In this document: positions 1 to 5,524 of the stretch, piece by piece
How the letters are laid out: each line of letters starts with the position of its first letter
Position numbering within the stretch: the first letter of the stretch is position 1
Translations under genes and position numbers: made by a program
NCBI GenBank assembly: GCA_026396335.1
Contig: JAPLWZ010000113.1
Location: 1-5,872, forward strand
Length of the DNA: 5,872 nucleotides
Origin: Microcaldota archaeon
Lineage (GTDB): Archaea; Micrarchaeota; Micrarchaeia; Anstonellales; Anstonellaceae
Direction of reading: 5' to 3'
Notes under the pieces: model-generated
What the model was told of the DNA's origin: nothing
Database searches by the model: none
What the model saw: the letters and a program-made list of their open reading frames with translations, nothing else

Positions 1-458
1 ACCAGCACGGAATAGGGCATGATGTCTTGGTAAGCCGGCGTTATCTCCACTCTTGCGGATCGGAGGGCAGCCTTCTCCCTTGCAGAAAAGTCCAGGCTGA
101 CTGAGCACTCGCTTAGCACCCTTCCATTGTAAAGCGGGCCCTGCAGCCGCAGCTTGGCGCTGTGCGAGCCTTGCACCTCCTTCTTTTTCCAGCTGGACGC
201 CCCAAAGCCCGCAGAGGCAAGATAGCGGGAAATGGCATCAAAGTCAGGCAAGGGAGCGCCATTGAGCGTAAAGTCCAAATCCTCGGAATAGCGCGGGAGC
301 GAATAAGCCTTCTGCAGGCAAGTGCCTCCCTTGAAGACACCCAGGAAGCCTTCCCTTCCCAAGTAAGAGAGCACCCAGTGCTGCACGTAGTCCTTTTCCT
401 TCTGCCCCAAGTTAAAGCCTGGCTCTCCACCCTTGCCAAGCAAATCACGGTCAAGCAT
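1..458 (-). CDS. AbiEii/AbiGii-family nucleotidyltransferase toxin, partial (C-terminus beyond left edge)
   Basis: Toxin half of an AbiE-type (type IV) toxin-antitoxin system. About 152 residues are present; the rest lies outside the window. The family is a DNA polymerase beta-like nucleotidyltransferase fold, and characterised members (AbiEii, MenT) modify tRNA or otherwise arrest growth reversibly. The diagnostic signature is visible: FKGGTCLQKAY at residues 42-52, then PRYSEDLDF at 55-63, giving the GG(T/S) motif and the two metal-binding acids D60 and D62. ATG at 458 is preferred because GAGGT (467-471, minus strand) sits 8 bases upstream; an in-frame ATG at 464 is too close to that site. 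The start overlaps the stop of the antitoxin gene by 8 bases (ATGCTTGA), the tight coupling typical of abiE operons. Family assignment is firm. The molecular target cannot be read from sequence. Confidence 0.9.
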   Translation of the reverse strand, partial: MLDRDLLGKGGEPGFNLGQKEKDYVQHWVLSYLGREGFLGVFKGGTCLQKAYSLPRYSEDLDFTLNGAPLPDFDAISRYLASAGFGASSWKKKEVQGSHSAKLRLQGPLYNGRVLSECSVSLDFSAREKAALRSARVEITPAYQDIMPYSVL

Positions 459-1002
459 TCCCATCAACCTCTTTCAATCTCTTGAGCATTCTCTTGTTGC
501 ACATCTTTTTCACTTTCCAAATATTCATTTCATTCATTGCTTCAGCCAGGATGGCATTCGGGCACGCTCTGGGAAGCCGCAGGCAGTCCGCAAACGCCTT
601 TTCCGCATTTGCGATGGGAATCCCTTCCTTTATTTCAAATTCCCTGAATTCTTCCTTCTTCATCCTGTATTCCCTTGCCTCGCCCCCTGCGAAACTGTAT
701 TTTCTTGCCTTCCTGCATACCGCCAGCTGCACGCACCTTGGAATCTGCGTGGTCAAGCCATGCGCATGGAGCGCAGAATGGAAAGAAAGATAGCAGGGAT
801 AGGAAACCGCGCATGCTATTTCCTCCAGGGTGGCGCCTTTCTTTGCCCACCAGCCATTCCTCACGCTCCCTATTTTCTTCGCGCGTTTTAGGCGATGGAG
901 CGCAACGTATGCATATGCTGCCTTTCCTCCAAGCGCGGCGATGAACTCGCGCGCCCGGAAAACGGGCTTCATCTTGTTTAACACATCATCAATAGTACTC
1001 AT
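451..1002 (-). CDS. AbiEi-like antitoxin / winged-helix transcriptional repressor
   Basis: 183 residues, at the short end for AbiEi proteins. Residues about 5-56 look like a winged helix: a helical segment VFRAREFIAALGG, then a probable recognition helix AYAYVALHRLKRAKKI, then a wing ending NGWWAKKG. Residues 69-95 (PCYLSFHSALHAHGL...IPRCVQLAV) match my memory of the conserved AbiEi core, P-x-Y-(I/L)-S-x-x-S-A-L-x-x-H-G-L. Residues 128-144 (IPIANAEKAFADCLRLP) match the following IA-PEKA-DLL segment. In the known systems AbiEi neutralises the AbiEii toxin without direct complex formation and represses its own promoter through inverted repeats. A suitable inverted repeat lies just upstream here (1004-1023). 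No good ribosome binding site precedes the ATG, which agrees with the very short predicted leader. The basic C-terminal tail (KVKKMCNKRMLKRLKEV) is lineage-variable. Confidence 0.88.
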   Translation of the reverse strand: MSTIDDVLNKMKPVFRAREFIAALGGKAAYAYVALHRLKRAKKIGSVRNGWWAKKGATLEEIACAVSYPCYLSFHSALHAHGLTTQIPRCVQLAVCRKARKYSFAGGEAREYRMKKEEFREFEIKEGIPIANAEKAFADCLRLPRACPNAILAEAMNEMNIWKVKKMCNKRMLKRLKEVDGNA

Positions 1003-1003
1003 A

Positions 1004-1023
1004 TCTTATCATTTATGATAAGA
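1004..1023. promoter_or_regulatory. Inverted repeat, candidate AbiEi operator
   Basis: Perfect 9-base arms (TCTTATCAT / ATGATAAGA) are separated by TT. The repeat ends 1 base before the antitoxin start codon and lies across the transcription start predicted from the TATA box at 1033-1042. A repressor bound here would block initiation. Characterised AbiEi proteins bind inverted repeats in their own promoters, so autoregulation is the natural inference. The repeat itself is seen directly; its role is inferred. Confidence 0.7.
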
Positions 1024-1032
1024 AAAGAATAC

Positions 1033-1042
1033 TTTTTATAAC
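1033..1042 (-). promoter_or_regulatory. TATA box of the toxin-antitoxin operon
   Basis: Minus strand reads GTTATAAAAA, close to the archaeal TATA consensus. Initiation about 26 bases downstream would fall near 1010-1013, giving a leader of roughly 10 bases before the ATG at 1002. Confidence 0.6.
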
Positions 1043-1069
1043 CATAGGTTGAGTTTTTAGTCATTTGCA

Positions 1070-1246
1070 CTAGTCAAAGAACAATTCCTTTCCAGTTGCC
1101 TTTTTGTGCAGGAAATTCTCAACGTCGCAAGAGTAATAATCAGGGCTTCCATCTGGATAAATGCCAACTGTTTGCCCTGCCATGAATTTTTCAAAGGCAT
1201 TCCAATTTTTTGCCCCGATGCGTTTGATTGCTTCCGCTTTTCTCAT
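1070..1246 (-). CDS. Small uncharacterised protein, 58 residues (NWxAF / GQTVGxYPDGxxDYY type)
   Basis: A complete small gene with ATG at 1246 and TAG at 1072-1070. The N-terminal half is helical and basic (MRKAEAIKRIGAKNWNAFEKF). The central block GQTVGIYPDGSPDYYSCDVENF (residues 24-45) is rich in turn and aromatic residues and looks conserved. It has no signal peptide or membrane segment and only one cysteine. From memory, similar short proteins with a GQTVG...PDG(S/T)-DYY-DV core occur as hypothetical proteins in archaea and candidate-phylum bacteria; no function is known to me and I assign none. The gene has its own TATA box (1276-1284), and a partial ribosome binding site GTGAG (1250-1254, minus strand) lies 3 bases ahead of the ATG. 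It stands between the dioxygenase and antitoxin genes, all on the minus strand, but its own promoter suggests independent transcription. Confidence 0.75.
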   Translation of the reverse strand: MRKAEAIKRIGAKNWNAFEKFMAGQTVGIYPDGSPDYYSCDVENFLHKKATGKELFFD

Positions 1247-1275
1247 TTTCTCACGTAAAAATAGTCGAATTTACC

Positions 1276-1284
1276 CTTTATAAA
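1276..1284 (-). promoter_or_regulatory. TATA box of the 58-residue protein gene
   Basis: Minus strand TTTATAAAG is a near-consensus archaeal TATA element. Initiation about 26 bases downstream, near 1254, would leave a leader of about 8 bases before the ATG at 1246. Confidence 0.6.
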
Positions 1285-1321
1285 CGTCGGCAGAGTAGGA
1301 TTCCGGTGGTGCCGGGCTTTC

Positions 1322-2086
1322 TCACAATCCCCATGCAACGCAGCGCATGGAAAGGGATGCGTACACAAAGCCCTCGCAAAAGAAGCGCGGCTTTTCGCCT
1401 TCTGATGCGCCCATTGCGTAAAGAAGCGGAAGGTAGTGCTCGTTTGTGGGCACTGCCATGCGGGAAGAGGGCTCTTTGGAATAGTTGATAAGCGAAGAAG
1501 AGTCTTTTGCTTCTAATTTTTCCTTTGCGAATTTGTCGAACTCAACTGCCCATGCGTAGGGCGGCGCGCCGGGGCTCATTACCATTAGGTTGTGCACTAT
1601 GTTGCCGCTTCCAATTATCAGCACGCCCTCCTTGCGAAGCGATGCAAGCTCTGTACCAATCTGGTAATGCTTTTCAGGTGAAAGATAGGCGTTCAGGCTG
1701 AGCTGCACTACTGGTATGTCTGCCTTGGGGTACATTTGAATAAGCACCGACCAGGTGCCGTGGTCAAGCCCCCACTCGCTGTCAAGTGAAACTTTCTCTT
1801 TTTTTACAAGCTTTTTCACTTTTGCTGCGAGTTCCGGCGAGCCTTTTGCGGGATATTGCTGCTCGTAAAGCTTGGGCGGAAAGCCGTAGAAGTCGTGTAT
1901 TGTTTTCGGCTTTTCCATGCCCGTAACTGCAGTGCCTTCTGCCATCCAGTGCGCGGATATGCAGAGTATGGAATTGGGCTTGGGGATGGCTTGCGCAATT
2001 TTCTTCCAGCCTGCGGAAAAATCGTTTTTCTCGATTGCGTTCATGGGCGAGCCATGGCCAATGAAAAGAACGGGCATTTTTTGCAT
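1322..2086 (-). CDS. Class III extradiol ring-cleavage dioxygenase, LigB superfamily (4,5-DOPA dioxygenase/YgiD-like)
   Basis: 254 residues from ATG 2086, the usual length for the DODA/YgiD family. These single-domain metal enzymes open catechol-type rings with O2; E. coli YgiD cleaves L-DOPA. Expected ligands and catalytic histidines are all present: H11 in LFIGHGSPMN, H46 in ISAHW, H109 in GLDHGTWSVL, H165 in GSGNIVHNL and H217 in PTNEHYLPLL. The C-terminus FVYASLSMR also fits. It is cytoplasmic, with no signal peptide. Two starts are possible. GTG at 2095 overlaps the pirin stop by 4 bases (GTGA). ATG at 2086 is preferred because GTGAT (2091-2095, minus strand), complementary to the archaeal 16S tail, lies 4 bases upstream. 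Pirin precedes it in the same direction, so the two are probably one operon. The physiological substrate cannot be inferred. Confidence 0.92.
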   Translation of the reverse strand: MQKMPVLFIGHGSPMNAIEKNDFSAGWKKIAQAIPKPNSILCISAHWMAEGTAVTGMEKPKTIHDFYGFPPKLYEQQYPAKGSPELAAKVKKLVKKEKVSLDSEWGLDHGTWSVLIQMYPKADIPVVQLSLNAYLSPEKHYQIGTELASLRKEGVLIIGSGNIVHNLMVMSPGAPPYAWAVEFDKFAKEKLEAKDSSSLINYSKEPSSRMAVPTNEHYLPLLYAMGASEGEKPRFFCEGFVYASLSMRCVAWGL

Positions 2087-2090
2087 AACA

Positions 2091-2095
2091 ATCAC
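2091..2095 (-). promoter_or_regulatory. Ribosome binding site that decides the dioxygenase start
   Basis: Minus strand GTGAT matches the core of the archaeal Shine-Dalgarno motif (GGTGAT) and is spaced 4 bases from ATG 2086. It overlaps the pirin stop codon, a layout that favours translational coupling. It is the main reason to prefer ATG 2086 over GTG 2095. Confidence 0.5.
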
Positions 2096-2943
2096 TTCTT
2101 CTTGTGCTTGATGAACGTTCCCAGCTGCAATTCCTCAAATGCGTGCGCGAGCTCTCCTTCCGTGTTCATTACAATCGGCCCGCCCCATGCTATGGGCTCG
2201 CGCAGGGGCTTGCCTGATATAAGGAGGAATTTTGCGGGCGAGTCCTTTGTGATAACTGATACGCTCTCCCCTTCACTAAACAGCGCCACCTGCCCCTGTT
2301 TTACTGGCGTTTTTTCATTGCCAAAAAGAGCTGCTCCTTCATAGACAAATGCGAATACGTTGAATGAAGGATTTGTTTTGTGCGCCATCTTCTTTCCTGC
2401 TGGCAGGGTAATGTCAAGGTACTCCGCTTCTACGAATAAGCCGTGTACTGGTCCTGTTACTCCGTTCACTTTTCCGCATACCACTTTCGCGGTTGCGTCC
2501 CCAATTTTTGTTTCCTTTATTTCATCTGCAGTTATCCCTCTGTAAGTTGGGTGGCACATCTTCTCTTTTGCAGGCAGGTTCACCCAGAGCTGGAAGCCAA
2601 TGCTTCTCTCTGGCGTTTCTTTCGGCATTTCCTGGTGAATTATGCCGCTTCCCGCAGTCATCCACTGTATTTCGCCTGACTTAATGACTCCTTTGTTTCC
2701 TAAACTATCGCCATGCTCCACTTTACCGTTTATCATGTAAGTGACCGTCTCTATGCCGCGGTGAGGGTGCCAGGGAAAGCCAGCTATATAGTCTGATGGA
2801 TTGTCTGAGCCAAAGCTGTCCAATAGTAAGAATGGATCGAGCAAATGCGCCTCTGAATTCGAAAAGAGCCGGAAGAGTTTCACTCCCGCGCCATCAATCG
2901 TGTATCTGCCCGTGATTATTTTGGAAACTTTGCGAATGCCCAT
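2092..2943 (-). CDS. Pirin family protein (bicupin)
   Basis: 283 residues, close to human pirin (290) and longer than bacterial YhhW. The N-terminal cupin carries all four metal ligands: H59 and H61 in FPWHPHRGIETVTY, H103 and E105 in AGSGIIHQEMP. The surrounding signatures DPFLLLDSFG (36-45) and GEIQWMTAGSGIIH (90-103) are classic pirin. The C-terminal cupin (about 160-270) ends in the typical ISGKPLREPIAWGGPIVMNTEGELAHAF block. Pirins bind Fe(II); some show quercetin 2,3-dioxygenase activity and others act as redox-sensing regulators, so the exact role stays open. The start is well supported: GGTGA at 2948-2952 (minus strand) lies 4 bases ahead of ATG 2943. The gene overlaps or abuts the ring-cleavage dioxygenase downstream, which makes an aromatic-oxidation role somewhat more likely. 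A weak TATA-like TTTTACAT (about 2973-2980) is the only promoter candidate. Confidence 0.95.
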   Translation of the reverse strand: MGIRKVSKIITGRYTIDGAGVKLFRLFSNSEAHLLDPFLLLDSFGSDNPSDYIAGFPWHPHRGIETVTYMINGKVEHGDSLGNKGVIKSGEIQWMTAGSGIIHQEMPKETPERSIGFQLWVNLPAKEKMCHPTYRGITADEIKETKIGDATAKVVCGKVNGVTGPVHGLFVEAEYLDITLPAGKKMAHKTNPSFNVFAFVYEGAALFGNEKTPVKQGQVALFSEGESVSVITKDSPAKFLLISGKPLREPIAWGGPIVMNTEGELAHAFEELQLGTFIKHKKK

Positions 2944-2945
2944 AA

Positions 2946-2952
2946 CCTCACC
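2946..2952 (-). promoter_or_regulatory. Ribosome binding site of pirin gene
   Basis: Minus strand GGTGAGG. The GGTGA core is spaced 4 bases from ATG 2943 and complements the archaeal 16S rRNA tail. It shows which Shine-Dalgarno type this genome uses. Confidence 0.65.
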
Positions 2953-3087
2953 TATCTACATTCGCGGAAAAGATGTAAAAGCCCATTCTCTACTTGCCTT
3001 CAGGTATGCCCCCTTAATACGGCTATGCAGTGTAATAGGTGCGGCTTATTCTTTCGATTGAAAGCACAGGCAATATTAGCAAGATTT

Positions 3088-3093
3088 AGGTGA
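3088..3093 (+). promoter_or_regulatory. Ribosome binding site of the cysteine-rich mini-protein
   Basis: AGGTGA, spaced 4 bases (AACG) from ATG 3098. It has the same core and spacing as the pirin site on the other strand. This is the strongest argument that the very short downstream frame is translated. Confidence 0.65.
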
Positions 3094-3097
3094 AACG

Positions 3098-3196
3098 ATG
3101 GAATCGTACTGCTGCGGATACTGCTGGCGCGTATACAAGTCCAGGCTAAGGAAGTGCGCGTGCGGGAAAACAAGGAACCAAGTGCTGCAGAGATAA
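3098..3196 (+). CDS. Cysteine-rich mini-protein, 32 residues, probable zinc-binding ribbon
   Basis: Very small frame from ATG 3098 to TAA 3194-3196. Cysteines fall at positions 5, 6, 9, 20 and 22. C6-G-Y-C9 and C20-A-C22-G form a CxxC...CxC(G) arrangement with an 11-residue basic spacer (RVYKSRLRK), which resembles a minimal zinc ribbon or knuckle. The protein is strongly basic (nine K/R among 32 residues), which would suit contact with RNA or DNA, but no function can be assigned. Translation is supported by the canonical AGGTGA site four bases upstream. A weak TATA-like GGCTTATTCT (about 3042-3051) is at a suitable distance for a leader of about 25 bases. The gene is divergent from pirin and 92 bases ahead of the RNB nuclease gene. 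It would be skipped by most gene finders because of its length. Confidence 0.68.
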   Translation: MESYCCGYCWRVYKSRLRKCACGKTRNQVLQR

Positions 3197-3258
3197 GAAT
3201 TCCAGGCTACTTTTCCCTATTCAACAGGTTGCAGCTACTTCCGCTTCTGCCCGTCACC

Positions 3259-3266
3259 TTTTTATC
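3259..3266 (+). promoter_or_regulatory. TATA box, probably for a leaderless RNB nuclease transcript
   Basis: TTTTTATC, with its central A (3264) exactly 25 bases before the A of ATG 3289. That is the spacing expected when transcription begins at the start codon. No Shine-Dalgarno motif precedes that ATG, which agrees with a leaderless message. Confidence 0.6.
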
Positions 3267-3288
3267 CTCTCCCGCAAGGTATTCACCC

Positions 3289-4722
3289 ATGTCGCATCTC
3301 AAGAATCCGCGTTCAAAGTCAAAAGCCCGCTGGCGCACCGACTCGCGCGCGCCGGGGAAATCAGGCTCGCACGGCAAGCCGAGCTTTGCATCCGAGGAAA
3401 AAACCAAGAACAAATACAAGGCGCGCGCACAATACAAGCCGCACAAAAAAGCAGTCGACCCGTACGAGCACGAGCCAAAGGTAACGTCGCACTCTATTGC
3501 GCTTGCGGCAATGGAAAAGTACGGTTTTGTTTCAGAATTCCCGCTTGTGGTGGATGCAAAGGCAAACACGCTTGATGAACTTACGGTGAAAAAAGTCGGC
3601 GCCACTGTGCGCGACTTGCGAGGCTTGCTTTGGTCCTCAATTGACAATTTTGGCACCAGTGACATGGACCAGCTCGAGTTCTGCGAGCGGGGGCAGGGCG
3701 GCGAAATACTCGTGAAGATTGCAATCAGCGACGTGGATGCATATGCGCCCAAGGGGTCACTGCTGGACCAGCACGCGAAAATCAATGCTACAACTGTTTA
3801 CGCAGGCAAAGAGGAATTCCCGATGTTCCCCGAGCGTTTGTCAAAAGATCTTTCTTCATTCCACATGGACCAGGACAGGCTGGCAATAGTAATCGAGTTT
3901 GCCGTGCTTCCCCGTGGAAACATCCGCGCAGGAAAAATTTACCGCGCGGTCGTGAGGAACAAGGCGCAATTTTCATACGAGGAAATCAGTGCTTGGTTAG
4001 ATGAAAAAGAGCCAGCGCCTGAAATGATGGATGAAATAGAGGGAATGGAAGAGCAAATCCGTCTTCAGGATGAGGCATCAATGAAGCTTTGCAAGCACAG
4101 GAGCGGGCAGGGCGCGTCTGACTCGGAAAAGCAGGAAGCAGCTGCAAAAGACGGCAAAACACTCGGGCTCTATGTTGCGGATGCCGACCGGGCAAAACGA
4201 ATTGTGGAATCATTCATGATTGGTGCAGCCAGCACAATATCTAATTTGCTGGAAGGCGCAAACGGTCTTTCAATTCGCAAAGTGATAATCGAGCCGAAAG
4301 CCTGGAATGAAATAGTTGCAGTTGCAAGCGAAAAGGGCGTTGAGCTGCCCTCTGACCCTGACGCAGAATCACTTTCCGAATTCCTGCTAAAGCAAAAGAA
4401 TGCAGACTCAGAAGGTTACTCTGCATTGTGCCTGGCAATTGCTGTTTCACTTGGGCCAGGCGAATACGCAGTGTTTGACAGGCGTGACCCTGCTGACTGC
4501 TTCTGTCTTGCTGCCGCGGATTATGCACCCGGCATGGCGCCCAATCAGCGCTACATAGATGTAGTGATCCAGAGGCTCCTGAAAGCGGCAGTGGCGCACA
4601 TTGCGACACCTTACAGCAAAGATGAACTCCTTGACATTGCCGCATTGTGCACTGAGCGGGAAACGGTTGCAAAGAAACTGGAAAGGGCAGTGAAATACAC
4701 GCTCTCGCAGGAAAGCGACTGA
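3289..4722 (+). CDS. RNB-domain ribonuclease (RNase II/R superfamily), no recognisable CSD or S1 domain
   Basis: 477 residues from ATG 3289. Residues 1-65 are basic and low-complexity (many K, R, S). The RNB catalytic core follows from about 107: VRDLRGLLWSSIDNFGTSDMDQ, GGEILVKIAISDVDAYAPKGSLLD, FPMFPERLSKDLSSFHMDQDRLA, FSYEEI, and late in the domain APNQRYIDVVIQRLLKA (417-433). These match the RNase II/R order of motifs. Three of the four metal-binding aspartates are present (D119, D125, D127); the fourth is Q128. I recall the DxDQ form as typical of a separate RNB subfamily. No cold-shock/OB domain precedes the core and no S1 domain follows, so the protein is much shorter than RNase II or R. 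Family members degrade RNA 3' to 5' processively. The longer in-frame GTG start at 3154 is rejected because it overlaps the mini-protein gene and lacks a ribosome binding site. Confidence 0.92.
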   Translation: MSHLKNPRSKSKARWRTDSRAPGKSGSHGKPSFASEEKTKNKYKARAQYKPHKKAVDPYEHEPKVTSHSIALAAMEKYGFVSEFPLVVDAKANTLDELTVKKVGATVRDLRGLLWSSIDNFGTSDMDQLEFCERGQGGEILVKIAISDVDAYAPKGSLLDQHAKINATTVYAGKEEFPMFPERLSKDLSSFHMDQDRLAIVIEFAVLPRGNIRAGKIYRAVVRNKAQFSYEEISAWLDEKEPAPEMMDEIEGMEEQIRLQDEASMKLCKHRSGQGASDSEKQEAAAKDGKTLGLYVADADRAKRIVESFMIGAASTISNLLEGANGLSIRKVIIEPKAWNEIVAVASEKGVELPSDPDAESLSEFLLKQKNADSEGYSALCLAIAVSLGPGEYAVFDRRDPADCFCLAAADYAPGMAPNQRYIDVVIQRLLKAAVAHIATPYSKDELLDIAALCTERETVAKKLERAVKYTLSQESD

Positions 4723-4732
4723 CGCGCATTCG

Positions 4733-4741
4733 CATTTATTC
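4733..4741 (+). promoter_or_regulatory. Weak TATA-like element upstream of the exonuclease gene
   Basis: CATTTATTC lies between the RNB stop and the exonuclease. Its central A (4738) is 25 bases before position 4763, so a transcript made from it would start after ATG 4755 and near the ATT codon at 4763. It may be fortuitous, since the gene could simply be read through from the RNB gene 32 bases upstream. Confidence 0.25.
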
Positions 4742-4754
4742 CTTCGCCTGCAAT

Positions 4755-5524
4755 ATGCGCACATTGGAGAAATATTTGATTACGGCGAGTTCGCACAGGC
4801 AACAATCGGCACTATTTGCAACGCGGGCGCGTGGCACCGCGCGGTTTCAATCGACTTAGAGACAAAAATAGAAAAGAAAAGCGACTTTTTAACTGGCGAG
4901 CGGCTGCTTGGCATTGGCTTTGCAAGGCGCGTGAATGGCTCTGTTGAAACGAAAATGCTCAGGCTGAAAGATGACATGGACGAGGCGGAAGTGGAGCTTT
5001 TGGATGAGGCTGCGCGCTGGCTCTTCAATGTCCGCCCGCTCCTCTTGCTCGGCTACAATATTTCCGGCTATGATTACCCTCTTCTCGCACTCAAGGTAAA
5101 GTGGTATGACGACAGGGGTCGCGCTCTTTGCAAGGAGGGCGAAAGGCCGGTCTTCCCCCGCGAGTACTGGGCGCTGAAAGACGCGCTCACGCGCGCATTC
5201 GTGCTTGACATGATGCATTCACTCCGCTTTGCAATGGCAAAATACGACGGCAACACTGCGAAGTACCGCTCGCTTGCCTATTCTGTCGCGCACCCGATGT
5301 TTGCCGGAGTTCCGCTCATGAGAAGAAAGGAGCTGGCTGATCCGGATGCAAATAAAGATACAAATGTAGCAAAAGACAAGCAGACAGACAAGGGGAAAAA
5401 ACTCTACGAAATGTGGAAAACGCATGACCCGTCGTTTGAAAGTTATCTTGAGGGCGACGTTCATGATGTGCTTCTTCTTGCGGAAGAAATTTACGGCGTA
5501 ACAAAAAGCGGGGGAATGAAGTGA
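4755..5524 (+). CDS. DEDDy-type 3'-5' exonuclease (RNase H-like fold, PolB-exonuclease-like), 5' end frameshifted or with non-standard start
   Basis: All catalytic motifs of a DEDDy exonuclease are readable in one frame. Motif I is SIDLETK (D at 4853-4855, E at 4859-4861), motif II is LGYNISGYDYP (about 5048-5080), and motif III is YLEGDVHDVLLL, with Y-x3-D. The NxxGYD form of motif II resembles family B DNA polymerase proofreading domains. The frame is open from 4694 to 5524 but has no ATG, GTG or TTG before GTG 4931, which would exclude motif I. ATG 4755 is one frame off. Restoring one base near 4776-4777 would join MRTLEKY to FDYGEFAQATIG and give about 256 residues. A start at ATT 4763 is the alternative. 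The stop overlaps the helicase start by 4 bases, so the two products probably work together. The product is probably a DNA exonuclease, but RNA cannot be excluded. Confidence 0.8.

Larger units (their letters stand above)
2944..3097. other. Divergent intergenic region between pirin and mini-protein genes
   Basis: 154 bases serving both directions. It holds the pirin ribosome binding site and weak TTTTACAT element on the minus strand. On the plus strand it holds the mini-protein site AGGTGA and a weak TATA-like GGCTTATTCT. A short inverted repeat CTTTC-GATT-GAAAG (3051-3064) is too short to call. No strong TATA box or RNA gene is visible. Confidence 0.5.

Noticed and set aside
113..454. 113-residue minus-strand frame over the toxin gene
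   Set aside because: Another minus-strand frame over the same bases gives the clear AbiEii motifs GGT and SEDLDF; this one is out of frame with it and rich in R, C and S.
433..891. 152-residue plus-strand frame opposite the antitoxin gene
   Set aside because: It lies antisense to a recognised AbiEi gene, and its composition (many F, H, P, C) is that of a complementary-strand shadow.
1300..1320. CCGG...CCGG repeat downstream of the dioxygenase as a hairpin terminator
   Set aside because: The stem is only four base pairs and no T-run follows it on the minus strand.
3051..3064. CTTTC-GATT-GAAAG inverted repeat as operator or terminator
   Set aside because: Five-base arms occur often by chance, and nothing in its position argues for a role.
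3154..3288. In-frame N-terminal extension of the RNB nuclease from GTG 3154
   Set aside because: It overlaps the mini-protein gene, has no ribosome binding site, contains the TATA box of the nuclease gene, and its translation shows no domain character.
4241..4735. 164-residue minus-strand frame opposite the RNB gene
   Set aside because: It is antisense to the conserved RNB domain and has no motif or start signals.
4755..4859. 35-codon frame from ATG 4755 read straight through to TAG as a separate small gene
   Set aside because: After about seven codons it becomes S/R/Q-rich with no pattern, while the alternative frame carries the exonuclease N-terminus; it is better explained as the displaced start of the exonuclease gene.
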